A stretch of DNA of 64,000 nt from JAPLMW01 sp964619675 (GTDB taxonomy: Bacteria; Planctomycetota; Phycisphaerae; Sedimentisphaerales; UBA12454): NCBI GenBank assembly GCA_964619675.1, contig CAZUEO010000004.1, positions 1 to 64,000 on the forward strand. Reading direction: 5' to 3'. A program made the position numbers and the translations under genes. The number at the start of each line of letters is the position of its first letter. Within the stretch, counting starts at the first letter, position 1. Under the pieces are notes generated by a model, which did no database searches, was not told where the DNA came from, and saw nothing but the letters and a program-made list of their open reading frames with translations. Below, piece after piece: positions 36,124 through 45,248 of this stretch.

Positions 36124-37680
36124 TTTTTTCTCCTTAAGTGCTTTGAGTGTTGCCTTGTGCAGAATTTCCATTGGGCAATCCTTATGCGTGAATAATTTGA
36201 ATTGCTCAGCGGCCTGGCCGATAAACATCTCGACACCGCTGACGGTTTTTGCACCAGCCTGTTTAGCCTGCTTTAAAAGCAGGGTTTCCAGAGGGTTATA
36301 AACTGTATCAAACACAACCATTGACGATTTTAGGCATTTTGTCGGCACAGGACTTGCATCTGTTTTGGGATACATTCCTATGCTGGTGCAATTAATTACA
36401 ATCTCCGCATCCAGTTTTTCGATTGCCTCCAGCCCGGCCCAGTGGCAGCCGAATTCATCGGCAAGACTTTGTGCCTTCGATACGGTGCGGTTATATATCG
36501 TAATCTTTGCTCCGCCGTCAGCTAGGCCGGTGATGACAGCTCTTGCTGCACCACCTGCGCCAATCACAGCTGCAATCTTGCTGTGAAGCTGTTTTTTCCT
36601 TATTCCCATTGCTTGAGTTAATGCATCCATCGCGCCGGAATAATCGGTATTGTAGCCTGTTATTCTTTCATTGAATCCGACTGTCAAAGTGTTGACCGCG
36701 CCGATTTTTATCGCCAGAGGCTCAATGTATTCGCCTTTTGCCCTTGCATATTCGAGGGCATTGGTTTTATGCGGAATTGTTACGCTGAACCCCTTGAAAT
36801 CGAGCCAGCCTCTTGCAGTTATATTATCGATAAATTCGTTAAATTCTTTCTGCCCGCCTGTTACTAAAAGTGGCAGGTAAACCTTGTCCATTTTTTCAGC
36901 TTCAAAGCAGCCATTATGAACAGCAGGGCCTATCGAATGTTCCACCGGCTCGCCGATTACTCCGTAAAGCTCAGTCTTGCTGCTTATCGTGTCGAATCGG
37001 TACATTTTTTTCATTTCTTCTATTGTCAATTGTCCTGCTGCCGTTTGGTGATTTTCACAAGTGCTCGCGAAGGTCAGGAAAGCGTCGAGTTTTTTTGCAA
37101 TTATTCTGCTGATAATGCCTGCCTGCCCCATACAGATTGCGATTGATTTTCTGCCGTATTTTTTAAGGATGTCAAGTGCCTCGAAGCAGTCGTTTATATG
37201 ATGAGCCTGGTATGCAGTTTTGGCGATTGCCGCCGGCCAGGCTGCAAAAATCTGTTCGTAAATCGCGGCTAAATTCTCAAATCGGCCCTGAAAATTATGT
37301 GCTGAAAGTATGAGTTTTGTTTTGCTGTTTTCCAGCAGTGCTTTTTTTATTGTCTCACCAAAGTCTTTTTTCTGAAAGTTCGCGAGTTCGCAGTCGATGA
37401 AATCCGCACCGAGTTTGATTGCTTCGGCAAGGATTTGCCGCCGAAGCGGAGGATTTAAGTTGTTTTGTCCGCCTTCGCCTGCGTCTCGGCAGGTAACTAT
37501 TATCGGCAGGGCGGTTTCTTTTGCAGTTGCAATTAACTCTCGTAGTTTATCAATGTTAAGCCCTTCGAGATAATCTGTTCGCAGTTCGAGCATTTCCGCA
37601 CCGGCATCGCAGGCCGCTGTTATCTGTTCTTTACAGCTTTTTAAATCTTTTGCTGGGATTGCGACGGCAAGATAAGTCAT
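36115..37680 (-). CDS. aroDE: Fused 3-dehydroquinate dehydratase (type I) and shikimate dehydrogenase
   Basis: 521 residues. Residues 1-215 are a type I dehydroquinase barrel with the catalytic His in LSAHNFQGR and the Schiff-base Lys in IAKTAYQ. Residues 235-521 are shikimate dehydrogenase: GVIGEPVEHSIGPAVHN at the substrate site, TIPHKTNAL carrying the catalytic Lys, and GAGGAARAV for NADP. The two domains do consecutive steps of the shikimate pathway. Domain order matches the plant-type fusion and that seen in some Planctomycetes and Chlamydiae. The stop codon lies within the tRNA-Pro gene on the other strand. Last gene of a three-gene run 39352-36115 with ~50-nt gaps. Confidence 0.94.
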   Translation of the reverse strand: MTYLAVAIPAKDLKSCKEQITAACDAGAEMLELRTDYLEGLNIDKLRELIATAKETALPIIVTCRDAGEGGQNNLNPPLRRQILAEAIKLGADFIDCELANFQKKDFGETIKKALLENSKTKLILSAHNFQGRFENLAAIYEQIFAAWPAAIAKTAYQAHHINDCFEALDILKKYGRKSIAICMGQAGIISRIIAKKLDAFLTFASTCENHQTAAGQLTIEEMKKMYRFDTISSKTELYGVIGEPVEHSIGPAVHNGCFEAEKMDKVYLPLLVTGGQKEFNEFIDNITARGWLDFKGFSVTIPHKTNALEYARAKGEYIEPLAIKIGAVNTLTVGFNERITGYNTDYSGAMDALTQAMGIRKKQLHSKIAAVIGAGGAARAVITGLADGGAKITIYNRTVSKAQSLADEFGCHWAGLEAIEKLDAEIVINCTSIGMYPKTDASPVPTKCLKSSMVVFDTVYNPLETLLLKQAKQAGAKTVSGVEMFIGQAAEQFKLFTHKDCPMEILHKATLKALKEKKSG

Positions 37681-37729
37681 AATATTTGACTCATTTATCC
37701 TTCGTGTCTTTGTGCCTTCGTGGCTAAGT

Positions 37730-38311
37730 TTATTCGAGTTGCTGATAGATTTTATCTACTACGATATTTATTGCTATAAGATATGCCTTTGCCGTTGCCT
37801 CGAGCATATCAATTGAACAGGCTTTTACTCTGACCTGCCTGTTATGGTATTCGACTGTCATACTTGCCTGTCCGAGCGCGCTTGCACCGCTGCTTATCAT
37901 ATTGAAATTAAAATCCTTCAGAAAGACTCTTATACCTGTTGCCTGGCTGATTGCCGCAAATATTGCATCGGTGGAGCTGTAGCCTGCCGCTTCATAGGTT
38001 ATTCGTTCGCCATCCGGCGTTTTGAGCACCACGTTTGCAGCAGGCAGAACGGTCGGCCCGATAGTGGTTTTAAGCGATACAAGGTCCCAGCCTTTCTCAG
38101 GCTGTATGTGAATTTCCTCGGCAATGGCCGCGATTTCTTTGGTAAAAATCGTTGATTTTAATTCGTAGAGGTCGCAAGTCCGTTGAAAAATCTGCTCGAA
38201 CTGTTTAGCCGTAAGCTCCCTGCCCGTCGCTGCAATCTGCGCGTGTACGATTTCGCGGACAGGGGGATTGTTAGCGTTGAATAACGGATTGTCTGTGTTC
38301 TGCAAAACCAT
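37730..38311 (-). CDS. Free-standing alpha-isopropylmalate-synthase regulatory (LeuA dimer) domain protein
   Basis: 193 residues. The C-terminal ~130 (WDLVSLKTTIGPTVLPAANV through SIDMLEATAKAYLIAIN) match the leucine-binding regulatory domain of LeuA, including the DAIFAAI and GASALGQASM core positions. Residues 1-60 look like the preceding linker subdomain. The (beta/alpha)8 catalytic part is missing, and the 51 nt upstream cannot encode it. The frame is intact and domain boundaries are clean, so I read a stand-alone regulatory protein rather than a broken leuA. It may bind a branched-chain amino acid and tune a partner synthase encoded elsewhere. No strong Shine-Dalgarno is seen at ATG 38311. 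Confidence 0.8.
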   Translation of the reverse strand: MVLQNTDNPLFNANNPPVREIVHAQIAATGRELTAKQFEQIFQRTCDLYELKSTIFTKEIAAIAEEIHIQPEKGWDLVSLKTTIGPTVLPAANVVLKTPDGERITYEAAGYSSTDAIFAAISQATGIRVFLKDFNFNMISSGASALGQASMTVEYHNRQVRVKACSIDMLEATAKAYLIAINIVVDKIYQQLE

Positions 38312-38362
38312 ATTTGAAGTTAAAAATCATGAAACTTTTGTCGTTTTACCCTTTTGTTTTTA

Positions 38363-39352
38363 CTAACTACTGGCGACTAATGACTCCTTTTCTACCTGCT
38401 GCTGTATCCATTTATAGGTTGTTTCCATACCGTCGCGGAGTTTTGGCTGCGGCTTCCAGCCGAGTTTTTCAGATATAAGTTTATTGTCCGAGTTTCTGCC
38501 GCGCACGCCCAGCGGGCCGGCGATGTGTTTGATTTGTAGTTTCTTGCCCGCGATGTCAATCACCATTTCAGCCAGGCTGTTAATGCTTATCATTTCTTCG
38601 CTGCCGATGTTTACGGGCCCTGTAAAGTCGGAGTCCATCAGCATTCGCATTCCTGCAAGGCATTCGTTGATGAACAAGAACGACCTTGTTTGTTTACCGT
38701 CGCCCCAAATCTCGATTGTTCCGCCGTCCTGAGCTTGGGCGACCTTCCTGCAAATCGCAGCAGGCGAGTTTTCTCTGTCTGTCTGCCAGGCGCCCTCGGG
38801 CCCGAAAATATTGTGGAATCTCGCGATCCGCACAGCAAGACCGTTATTTCGATGGTATGCCAGGTACAATCTTTCGCTGAAAAGATTTTCCCAGCCGTAC
38901 TCGCTGTCCGGAGCTGCTGGATATGCCGAATCTTCGCAGCATTTCGGATTGTCCGGGTCAAGTTGGTTATGCAATGGATACACGCACGCGCTTGATGAGT
39001 AAAAGATTTTTCCGGCACCCGTTTTGGCACAGACGTCGACCATATTCAAATTTATGGTTACGGAGTTGTGCATAACTTCGCTGTCGTGCCTGCCTGTAAA
39101 GATGAATCTTGCTCCACTCGTATCCGCTGCGAGCTGATATACCTCGTCGAATCGCTTATCCACGACCTTTCTGCATACACCGATGTCCCGCAGGTCCCCG
39201 ATAACGAAATCATCTGCTGCTGTGGGACTAAACTGGGGTTTTTTCAGGTCCGCGCCGCGAACCCAGAAATTCTCCCTTTTGAGTTTCCTGACAAGATGGT
39301 GTCCGATAAAACCCCCCGCTCCACACACAAGTGCTTTTCTGAACATTTTCAT
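38363..39352 (-). CDS. GDP-mannose 3,5-epimerase-like NAD-dependent epimerase
   Basis: 329 residues of extended short-chain dehydrogenase. The NAD motif is GAGGFIGHHL. The run ARFHNIFGPEGAW, WGDGKQTRSFLFI and GVRGRNSDNKLISEKLGW strongly recalls plant GDP-mannose 3',5'-epimerase, and SSACVYP holds that family's catalytic Cys. The Tyr of the catalytic pair is present, but the YxxxK Lys is Asn (YGWEN; codon AAT near 38890). That could change the reaction or lower activity. It would supply a GDP-sugar for surface polysaccharide. First gene of the run leading to the LeuA-like regulator and aroDE; no functional link to those is evident. Confidence 0.82.
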   Translation of the reverse strand: MKMFRKALVCGAGGFIGHHLVRKLKRENFWVRGADLKKPQFSPTAADDFVIGDLRDIGVCRKVVDKRFDEVYQLAADTSGARFIFTGRHDSEVMHNSVTINLNMVDVCAKTGAGKIFYSSSACVYPLHNQLDPDNPKCCEDSAYPAAPDSEYGWENLFSERLYLAYHRNNGLAVRIARFHNIFGPEGAWQTDRENSPAAICRKVAQAQDGGTIEIWGDGKQTRSFLFINECLAGMRMLMDSDFTGPVNIGSEEMISINSLAEMVIDIAGKKLQIKHIAGPLGVRGRNSDNKLISEKLGWKPQPKLRDGMETTYKWIQQQVEKESLVASS

Positions 39353-39689
39353 TTTTTTTGCCCCTTTAATCTAATAACGACCTTGCTTCTTTGACACTGC
39401 CAAAGCCCCCAATGGGCATCCGGTAAGCAATTTATCAGAAAGACAGGCCAATTGCGACTAAAAAATCCGTCTTTTTGTTTGGCCTGAAAGCTGGTCTGAT
39501 ATCCGCAACGGCATTTTCTGTTTAAAAACCAGTGTTTTGGAGCGTTTTTTACTGTTTATAATGAAACGGATATGTGATACACTATAAATAATCGAGTGTT
39601 TTTGGTTCGCTGAATATGTGGATTGCTAACGAGGTATTGGACGAGGGAACGGAGATGTAAGAGAGGCTTCTGGAATGGAGGAATTGAAA
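39353..39689 (+). promoter_or_regulatory. Intergenic leader of the beta-helix operon with an 8-bp inverted repeat
   Basis: No gene is seen in these 337 nt. CAGGCCAA (39444-39451) and TTGGCCTG (39479-39486) form a perfect inverted repeat around a 27-nt loop with A-run and T-run halves that could pair. Further on, TTTTGG (39535-39540) and TATAAT (39557-39562), 16 nt apart, form a weak-strong promoter candidate. GGAGG at 39677-39681 precedes the next ATG. Confidence 0.4.
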
Positions 39690-42600
39690 ATGAACACACA
39701 CAAATTTATCAAGTTGGTTGTCTTATCGTTTCTGGTTTTAATTTCCTCTGCGGCTTTGGCGACGACATATTATGTCGACCCCAACGGCAGCGATGATGCC
39801 AACGGCGGCTCGAGCTGGGAAGATGCTTTTGCAACGATTAAGTATGCGGTTGAACGAACAAGTGATGAAACCAGTGACATTATAAATGTAGCTGCGGGTG
39901 AATACTCGGAAGAACCAATTCTTTTAAAATCGAATTTGGAAATTATTTTCGAAGAAGGGACATTGGTGAAGGCCGAACCTAATGCTTTTTCCGGTATGGA
40001 TGCTATGTTTAAAGCTGTCTCGAAAGATAATATTGTTCTCGGCGGAAATGGTTCAACTTTTCAAGGGAATAGATATGAGTATACTGACGGTGATGGCAGA
40101 GAGCCTATTGCTATTTACAGTTGTACCAATGTCAATATTTCGGGATTAACTCTGAAGGATAGTTGCGGTGACGGTATATATATAGGTTATGATGCGGGTG
40201 GAACGAAGAACTATTGTGAAAATATTACAATTTCTGATGTTGATTGTAACAACAACAGAAGGTGTGCTATTGGTGTTATAAGTGTTGACGGTTTGACTGT
40301 TACAAATTGTATTTTCAAAAATACAAACGGAGCTGATCCTCAAGCAGGGATAGACTTTGAACCTAACTATGACTTTGAAGTTCTTAAAAATATTTCTATA
40401 TCTTCCTCTTCATTTATTGACAATAATTCTGTGGGTATAGCTGTTGCCGTCGGTATACTTAACGAACAGAATTCATTAGATGTTAATATATCTTTCCAAG
40501 ACATTTTTGTCAGTAATAGCCCTACAGGTATAGGAATTTGGGGACATGACCATGGACCTGGTGGCGAAGTTGTTTTCAGGAATGTAATTGTGGAGAAAGC
40601 TAGGTATGCAAATTATTTATGCAAATCTTCTCGTTGCTATCACGTTACTTTTGAAAATTGTATATGGAAAGATTTTGTAAACACGGATGAAATAAATTAT
40701 CCAATAGCGTTCTGGTCTAATGATATAACTCAATTTCTCGGAGGAGTTACTTTTGCAAATTGTCAGGTATATTGTCAACCTGATAAGCCTGTTGTTTTTA
40801 CATGTGTTGGTGGTAATGAATTAAGCGATGTGAACGGAGATGTGTATATCTATAACCCTGATTATACCGGCCCATTATACGATTGGAATTGGCCAATGTT
40901 AAAAGTAAATAATGATGTAACAGCTAATTTTTACTCAGGGATTACATCTATTAGCGCGGTTTTAAATAATAAACGGCCTGCTTTATACACCTCGATACAA
41001 AGTGCAATTGAAGAAGCAGATAGTGGGGATGATATTATTGTTTATCCTAATACTTATTATGAAAATGTTGATTTTAATGGCAAGGCAATAACTTTAACCG
41101 GTATCGATCCTAATGATTGGAATGTTGTGAATGCAACAGTGATTGACGGCAATGGAGCCTCAAACACAATTGTAATGAGCTACGGTACGAATCCCTTATT
41201 ATCAGGTTTGACAGTGACCGGCGGCGCTGGGGGTATCTACGTTAGTACATCAACTGTCAGCAATTGCATCATCGCAAACAACAGCGGCGAGGGTGTAAGG
41301 TTCAGTTCAGGTAATGGTACCCTCACCAATTGTATTGTTAGAGATAATGGCGATAAAGGTATATCTGTAAGTTACGGAAACACTACCATCAAAAACAGCC
41401 TTATCTACAACAATGATGTTGGCGTAGAAACCGGCTCGAGTTGCAGCGTCATAATCCGTAATTGCACTGTTGTCAATAATGCCGGCTATGGGATAATTAA
41501 AACAGACCCCTATTCAATCGCTAATATTTCGAATTGTATTCTGTGGAACAATCTGGACGACCTCAATGATTGCAACGCGACTTATAGCTGTATCGAGGAC
41601 GGTGACTCAGGGACAGGTAATATAAGCAGTTATCCCTATTTTGCCGATTATGATGCGAACGATTTTCATGTAACCTGGAATTCGCCTTGTATCAACAGGG
41701 GCGATCCAAACGGTGATTACAGTTCACAGTACGATATTGACGGTGAAAACAGAATAGCTGATGAAAGGTTTATAGATAGTTGTATTGATATAGGGGCCGA
41801 TGAGTTTTACTTTCTTACCGCAAATATAGCAAAAAATTCTGATTTTGAAGAAGAAAGCGGTATAAATGGTGTACCGGCTCACTGGGCAAAAGATAATAAT
41901 TGTGTATCAACAATGATGGATAGCGATGAAAAACATTCTGGAAATTACTCTTGGCGGTTCGACAATGACGACCCTTGTTGTTCTTCTGGAGGGCGGTCGG
42001 ATTACATAGCTGTAGAGCCGAATACTTATTATTACCTTTCGGCTTGGGCGAAATGTAAAAATGGCAGCGAAAGGGTTTATTTGGGCTGGAATGAATATAG
42101 ATATGATGATAGTAACGGGTTTAATTTTATAAGAACACAATATTTCGTATTACATGATGGCAGAGTTTATACTAAATGGGCACAATATCAGTCTACTGGT
42201 ATGGCAAGCTCAGATACAACTTACGTTAAGATTCTGTTTTTTGCTCCTGCCGGTTCCATAGGTACTGTTTGGTGGGACGATATTCAGCTTGTTAAAGGAA
42301 ATTGTTTGTTTGAGAGTTTTAATCCATTTCTTTATCCGTATGGATTTATGAATGAAGTCAACGTCGTGGAAAGTATAGATTTTGGTATAGTTAATGACAA
42401 CAGTCCGAATTGCAATGGAGGGATTTCTTGGAATTTATCTGCCATGTCAGACTCATATACTGATTCTAACGATAATAACATAACTTATAGGGAACTTAAA
42501 AAAGGTGAGACGCTCACTATGGAATTTTCCGCCTTTAACCTTAATGAAGGCTATGATGCCAATAACCCCAATGATATGAATAGTTTGCCATTGACGCCAA

Positions 42601-45239
42601 TGCTTTTGGAAATAATGTATAAGGATACATGTAATAGTCCCGACATGTCAGTCTATTCAAAGATAGACTATATAAACCTTGCCCCAACTTACTCGTTTGA
42701 TTCTAATGACCGTTATTATTACATAACATATTTGGGGGGCAAACAGGATAACAAGTGGAAATATATCCAATACCCCTTCCAAAAGAGTTATTTTCAGCTT
42801 CTGCGGGCAATTAACGGCAAGTTTACGATTAGAATTAAAAATATCACCGATTCAAATCTGCCGATTGATTATGTCAGCTTAAGGAAAATTACACAGACTG
42901 AATATGAAAGCTTTGCCAATAATCAACGAACCTCAGAGGGGTTTTACTTTGTTGAAATGCCGGATGATAAACCGATGGTACCGTGCGAATACGCTGATCC
43001 TAATATTACCATATTTGTAAGAGATATTATGCGGCCAGTTTATGGACAAACTAAACCGGAACTAAATGAACCCAATGGGATCACCGCTTTTAGCGCATGG
43101 GGGGAGGTCGAACCTGCCAGCTTTGCCATGTATTCCAAGAGCGGTATGGAGAATATTACAATTTCTGCTTCAAACTTGATTAATGAGCAAGATACCAATG
43201 ATTTTATAGATAGCAATGACATACAACTTTATAGGGTAGTTTATGATATGTGTCGCCTTACAAACAGCAAGATTTTTAGCTGCTATGTGCAACCAAATGA
43301 CTATAAACTTATCCCGGAAAAGAGTTGTAGTTGGCTGCCGGATCGGCTTGAAGGTTTTGGAACTTTGTCTCTCGCGCCGGATACTTCTCAAAGGATTTGG
43401 CTTAAAATCCATGTTCCAAAACAGGATGCAAACTTGCAGCCGGGGTTATACAAAGGCAGCATAATAATTAAGGAAAATGAAAACATTAGAAAAATTGTAC
43501 CCATTGAGCTTACTATATATGACTTTTCCTTAGAACGGCCGGGTAATCTCAATCCTGTTTATCATGATCCTTTTACCAAAGCCTATTCGAATGATATGAA
43601 TACAGTTTTCGATGCTTACGTTGAGACGGGGTTCGACCCATTCTTCTTTTCTGAGAAGTACCGCATTTTAGCTACTAGAGATATAAATGATTCTAATGAA
43701 ATTATCGACCCCAATAATATCATATTCAACACAGAGCTTTTTGAAGAAGCTCTTGATAGAGTGATAGAAGAGCAATTTGTAAAAGATTTGGTGTTTATAT
43801 GGATACCATGGGAATTGACAAGTGAAATTCGTAGTTTAGTAGTGCCCTCTACAGTTAGTGGATTGTGGAACCAATGTAGTGATCCGAATTTTGTTATTGC
43901 ATTTGGGTTACTTATCGAAAAATATAAAGAGATTGGCAATTCAAGGAATATTAGTTTTGTTTTTAATGTTAATGACGAACCAGGTTATAATGTTTATTTT
44001 AGAATTGAAGCAGACCGTTTGTATCATATCATAAAAGACGCCAATAGCCTGACCTACTCTAGTTACATTCCCAATTGCGATAATGCCCTGAATCCGGGAA
44101 GTTTCTACGTAGGAACGAGCGATGGTAATATACCCCCGCTGACCAACCTTGTTGACTATAAAGCTTGGTATCTCCCTCGAGCTGATGAAGGATATTGCAA
44201 ACATAATGATTTTAACGACCCTAATTATCACGGGGTCTTTGGATACTATACTACGTTCTTTTCCAGTCTCAGGAACCCTATATACAATAGATTCTTACAC
44301 GGTTATTTTGCTTTTGGTACTGATGCTAAAGTTGTAGCTGGGTACGCTATGGGAGATTATGTAAGTGACCCTTACAATGATTTTGATGGCTGCATTAATG
44401 GGGGAATAAGCTCTGCTTGGTATTACATGCCTGATTTTATTTACGCTTATCCTACATGGGAGGGAAAATTGCTATTTAGTATCGGTGGTCTGGAGGGTAT
44501 CAGGGAGGGAATAAAGGATTCAAAGTATATTTCTACTTTGCAGAAGCTTATTAAAAAATATCCAAACAACCCCGTATCCATTGAAGCAACGAATTATTTG
44601 AACTTGCTTAAAAGAGACAAAATTGACCCCCACTATATAGATGGATATGTGAGCAAAGCTACAGTGCTTGGGTACTATGGAGAAATATTAAAAAAGATAT
44701 CAGATCAAAATAACCCGGATGATTTTGAGGCGTTTACCAGAATCAGAAAAAATATCGCTGGCTACATTGTGCTGCTAAGCTCGTTAGCATCTGAGCCTAA
44801 CCCTGCAGATGGAGCAGAAGATGTAAATACTTCTGCATCGATTAGCTGGAAGCCCGGAAAAGGTGCTCTTTCGTATGATGTTTACCTTGGAGTTGATTAC
44901 AATGATGTTAATGACGCCAATATAACCTCGCCCCGGTATATGGGCAATTATGATGTTAATAGCTTTGACCCAAATGTGCTTGAATATTACACCACTTACT
45001 ATTGGCGAATTGACAGCGAAAGTGCCGTTGGCAAAGCTAAAGGCAATGTTTGGAGCTTTAGTACTAAGGCTTGTACAGTAGATTTTGAAGACTTTACGGC
45101 ATTTGCTGATTACTGGCTTGAAACCGGTAGCGGTCTGGCTTTTGATTTCGACGATGACAATGACATAGATGCTGCAGACCTGCGATGGTTTACTACTTAC
45201 TGGCTTAGTTGCTGTCCAGCCGATTGGCCTTTTGAATAG
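39690..45239 (+). CDS. Giant secreted parallel beta-helix / glycosidase-like protein with C-terminal dockerin-like module
   Basis: 1849 residues from ATG 39690, picked because GGAGG lies 8 nt upstream; ATG 39675 would put that site inside the gene. A signal peptide (to about residue 26, ending SSAALA) is followed by YYVDPNGSDDANGG and two right-handed beta-helix regions (about 26-370 and 400-710), a carbohydrate-binding-like jelly roll (about 715-880; NSDFEEESGINGVPAHW), a DUF4091-type glycosidase-like region (to about 1690; GGLEGIREGIKDSKYI near its end), a fibronectin-III-like domain (about 1690-1785) and a dockerin-like end (FDFDDDNDIDAADL). Likely acts on or binds polysaccharide outside the cell. 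First of two tandem paralogues, 9 nt apart. Confidence 0.85.
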   Translation: MNTHKFIKLVVLSFLVLISSAALATTYYVDPNGSDDANGGSSWEDAFATIKYAVERTSDETSDIINVAAGEYSEEPILLKSNLEIIFEEGTLVKAEPNAFSGMDAMFKAVSKDNIVLGGNGSTFQGNRYEYTDGDGREPIAIYSCTNVNISGLTLKDSCGDGIYIGYDAGGTKNYCENITISDVDCNNNRRCAIGVISVDGLTVTNCIFKNTNGADPQAGIDFEPNYDFEVLKNISISSSSFIDNNSVGIAVAVGILNEQNSLDVNISFQDIFVSNSPTGIGIWGHDHGPGGEVVFRNVIVEKARYANYLCKSSRCYHVTFENCIWKDFVNTDEINYPIAFWSNDITQFLGGVTFANCQVYCQPDKPVVFTCVGGNELSDVNGDVYIYNPDYTGPLYDWNWPMLKVNNDVTANFYSGITSISAVLNNKRPALYTSIQSAIEEADSGDDIIVYPNTYYENVDFNGKAITLTGIDPNDWNVVNATVIDGNGASNTIVMSYGTNPLLSGLTVTGGAGGIYVSTSTVSNCIIANNSGEGVRFSSGNGTLTNCIVRDNGDKGISVSYGNTTIKNSLIYNNDVGVETGSSCSVIIRNCTVVNNAGYGIIKTDPYSIANISNCILWNNLDDLNDCNATYSCIEDGDSGTGNISSYPYFADYDANDFHVTWNSPCINRGDPNGDYSSQYDIDGENRIADERFIDSCIDIGADEFYFLTANIAKNSDFEEESGINGVPAHWAKDNNCVSTMMDSDEKHSGNYSWRFDNDDPCCSSGGRSDYIAVEPNTYYYLSAWAKCKNGSERVYLGWNEYRYDDSNGFNFIRTQYFVLHDGRVYTKWAQYQSTGMASSDTTYVKILFFAPAGSIGTVWWDDIQLVKGNCLFESFNPFLYPYGFMNEVNVVESIDFGIVNDNSPNCNGGISWNLSAMSDSYTDSNDNNITYRELKKGETLTMEFSAFNLNEGYDANNPNDMNSLPLTPMLLEIMYKDTCNSPDMSVYSKIDYINLAPTYSFDSNDRYYYITYLGGKQDNKWKYIQYPFQKSYFQLLRAINGKFTIRIKNITDSNLPIDYVSLRKITQTEYESFANNQRTSEGFYFVEMPDDKPMVPCEYADPNITIFVRDIMRPVYGQTKPELNEPNGITAFSAWGEVEPASFAMYSKSGMENITISASNLINEQDTNDFIDSNDIQLYRVVYDMCRLTNSKIFSCYVQPNDYKLIPEKSCSWLPDRLEGFGTLSLAPDTSQRIWLKIHVPKQDANLQPGLYKGSIIIKENENIRKIVPIELTIYDFSLERPGNLNPVYHDPFTKAYSNDMNTVFDAYVETGFDPFFFSEKYRILATRDINDSNEIIDPNNIIFNTELFEEALDRVIEEQFVKDLVFIWIPWELTSEIRSLVVPSTVSGLWNQCSDPNFVIAFGLLIEKYKEIGNSRNISFVFNVNDEPGYNVYFRIEADRLYHIIKDANSLTYSSYIPNCDNALNPGSFYVGTSDGNIPPLTNLVDYKAWYLPRADEGYCKHNDFNDPNYHGVFGYYTTFFSSLRNPIYNRFLHGYFAFGTDAKVVAGYAMGDYVSDPYNDFDGCINGGISSAWYYMPDFIYAYPTWEGKLLFSIGGLEGIREGIKDSKYISTLQKLIKKYPNNPVSIEATNYLNLLKRDKIDPHYIDGYVSKATVLGYYGEILKKISDQNNPDDFEAFTRIRKNIAGYIVLLSSLASEPNPADGAEDVNTSASISWKPGKGALSYDVYLGVDYNDVNDANITSPRYMGNYDVNSFDPNVLEYYTTYYWRIDSESAVGKAKGNVWSFSTKACTVDFEDFTAFADYWLETGSGLAFDFDDDNDIDAADLRWFTTYWLSCCPADWPFE

Positions 45240-45248
45240 GAGTCAAAA

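Noticed and set aside
36035..36301. 88-aa plus-strand ORF
   Set aside because: It spans the tRNA-Pro gene and the antisense of aroDE.
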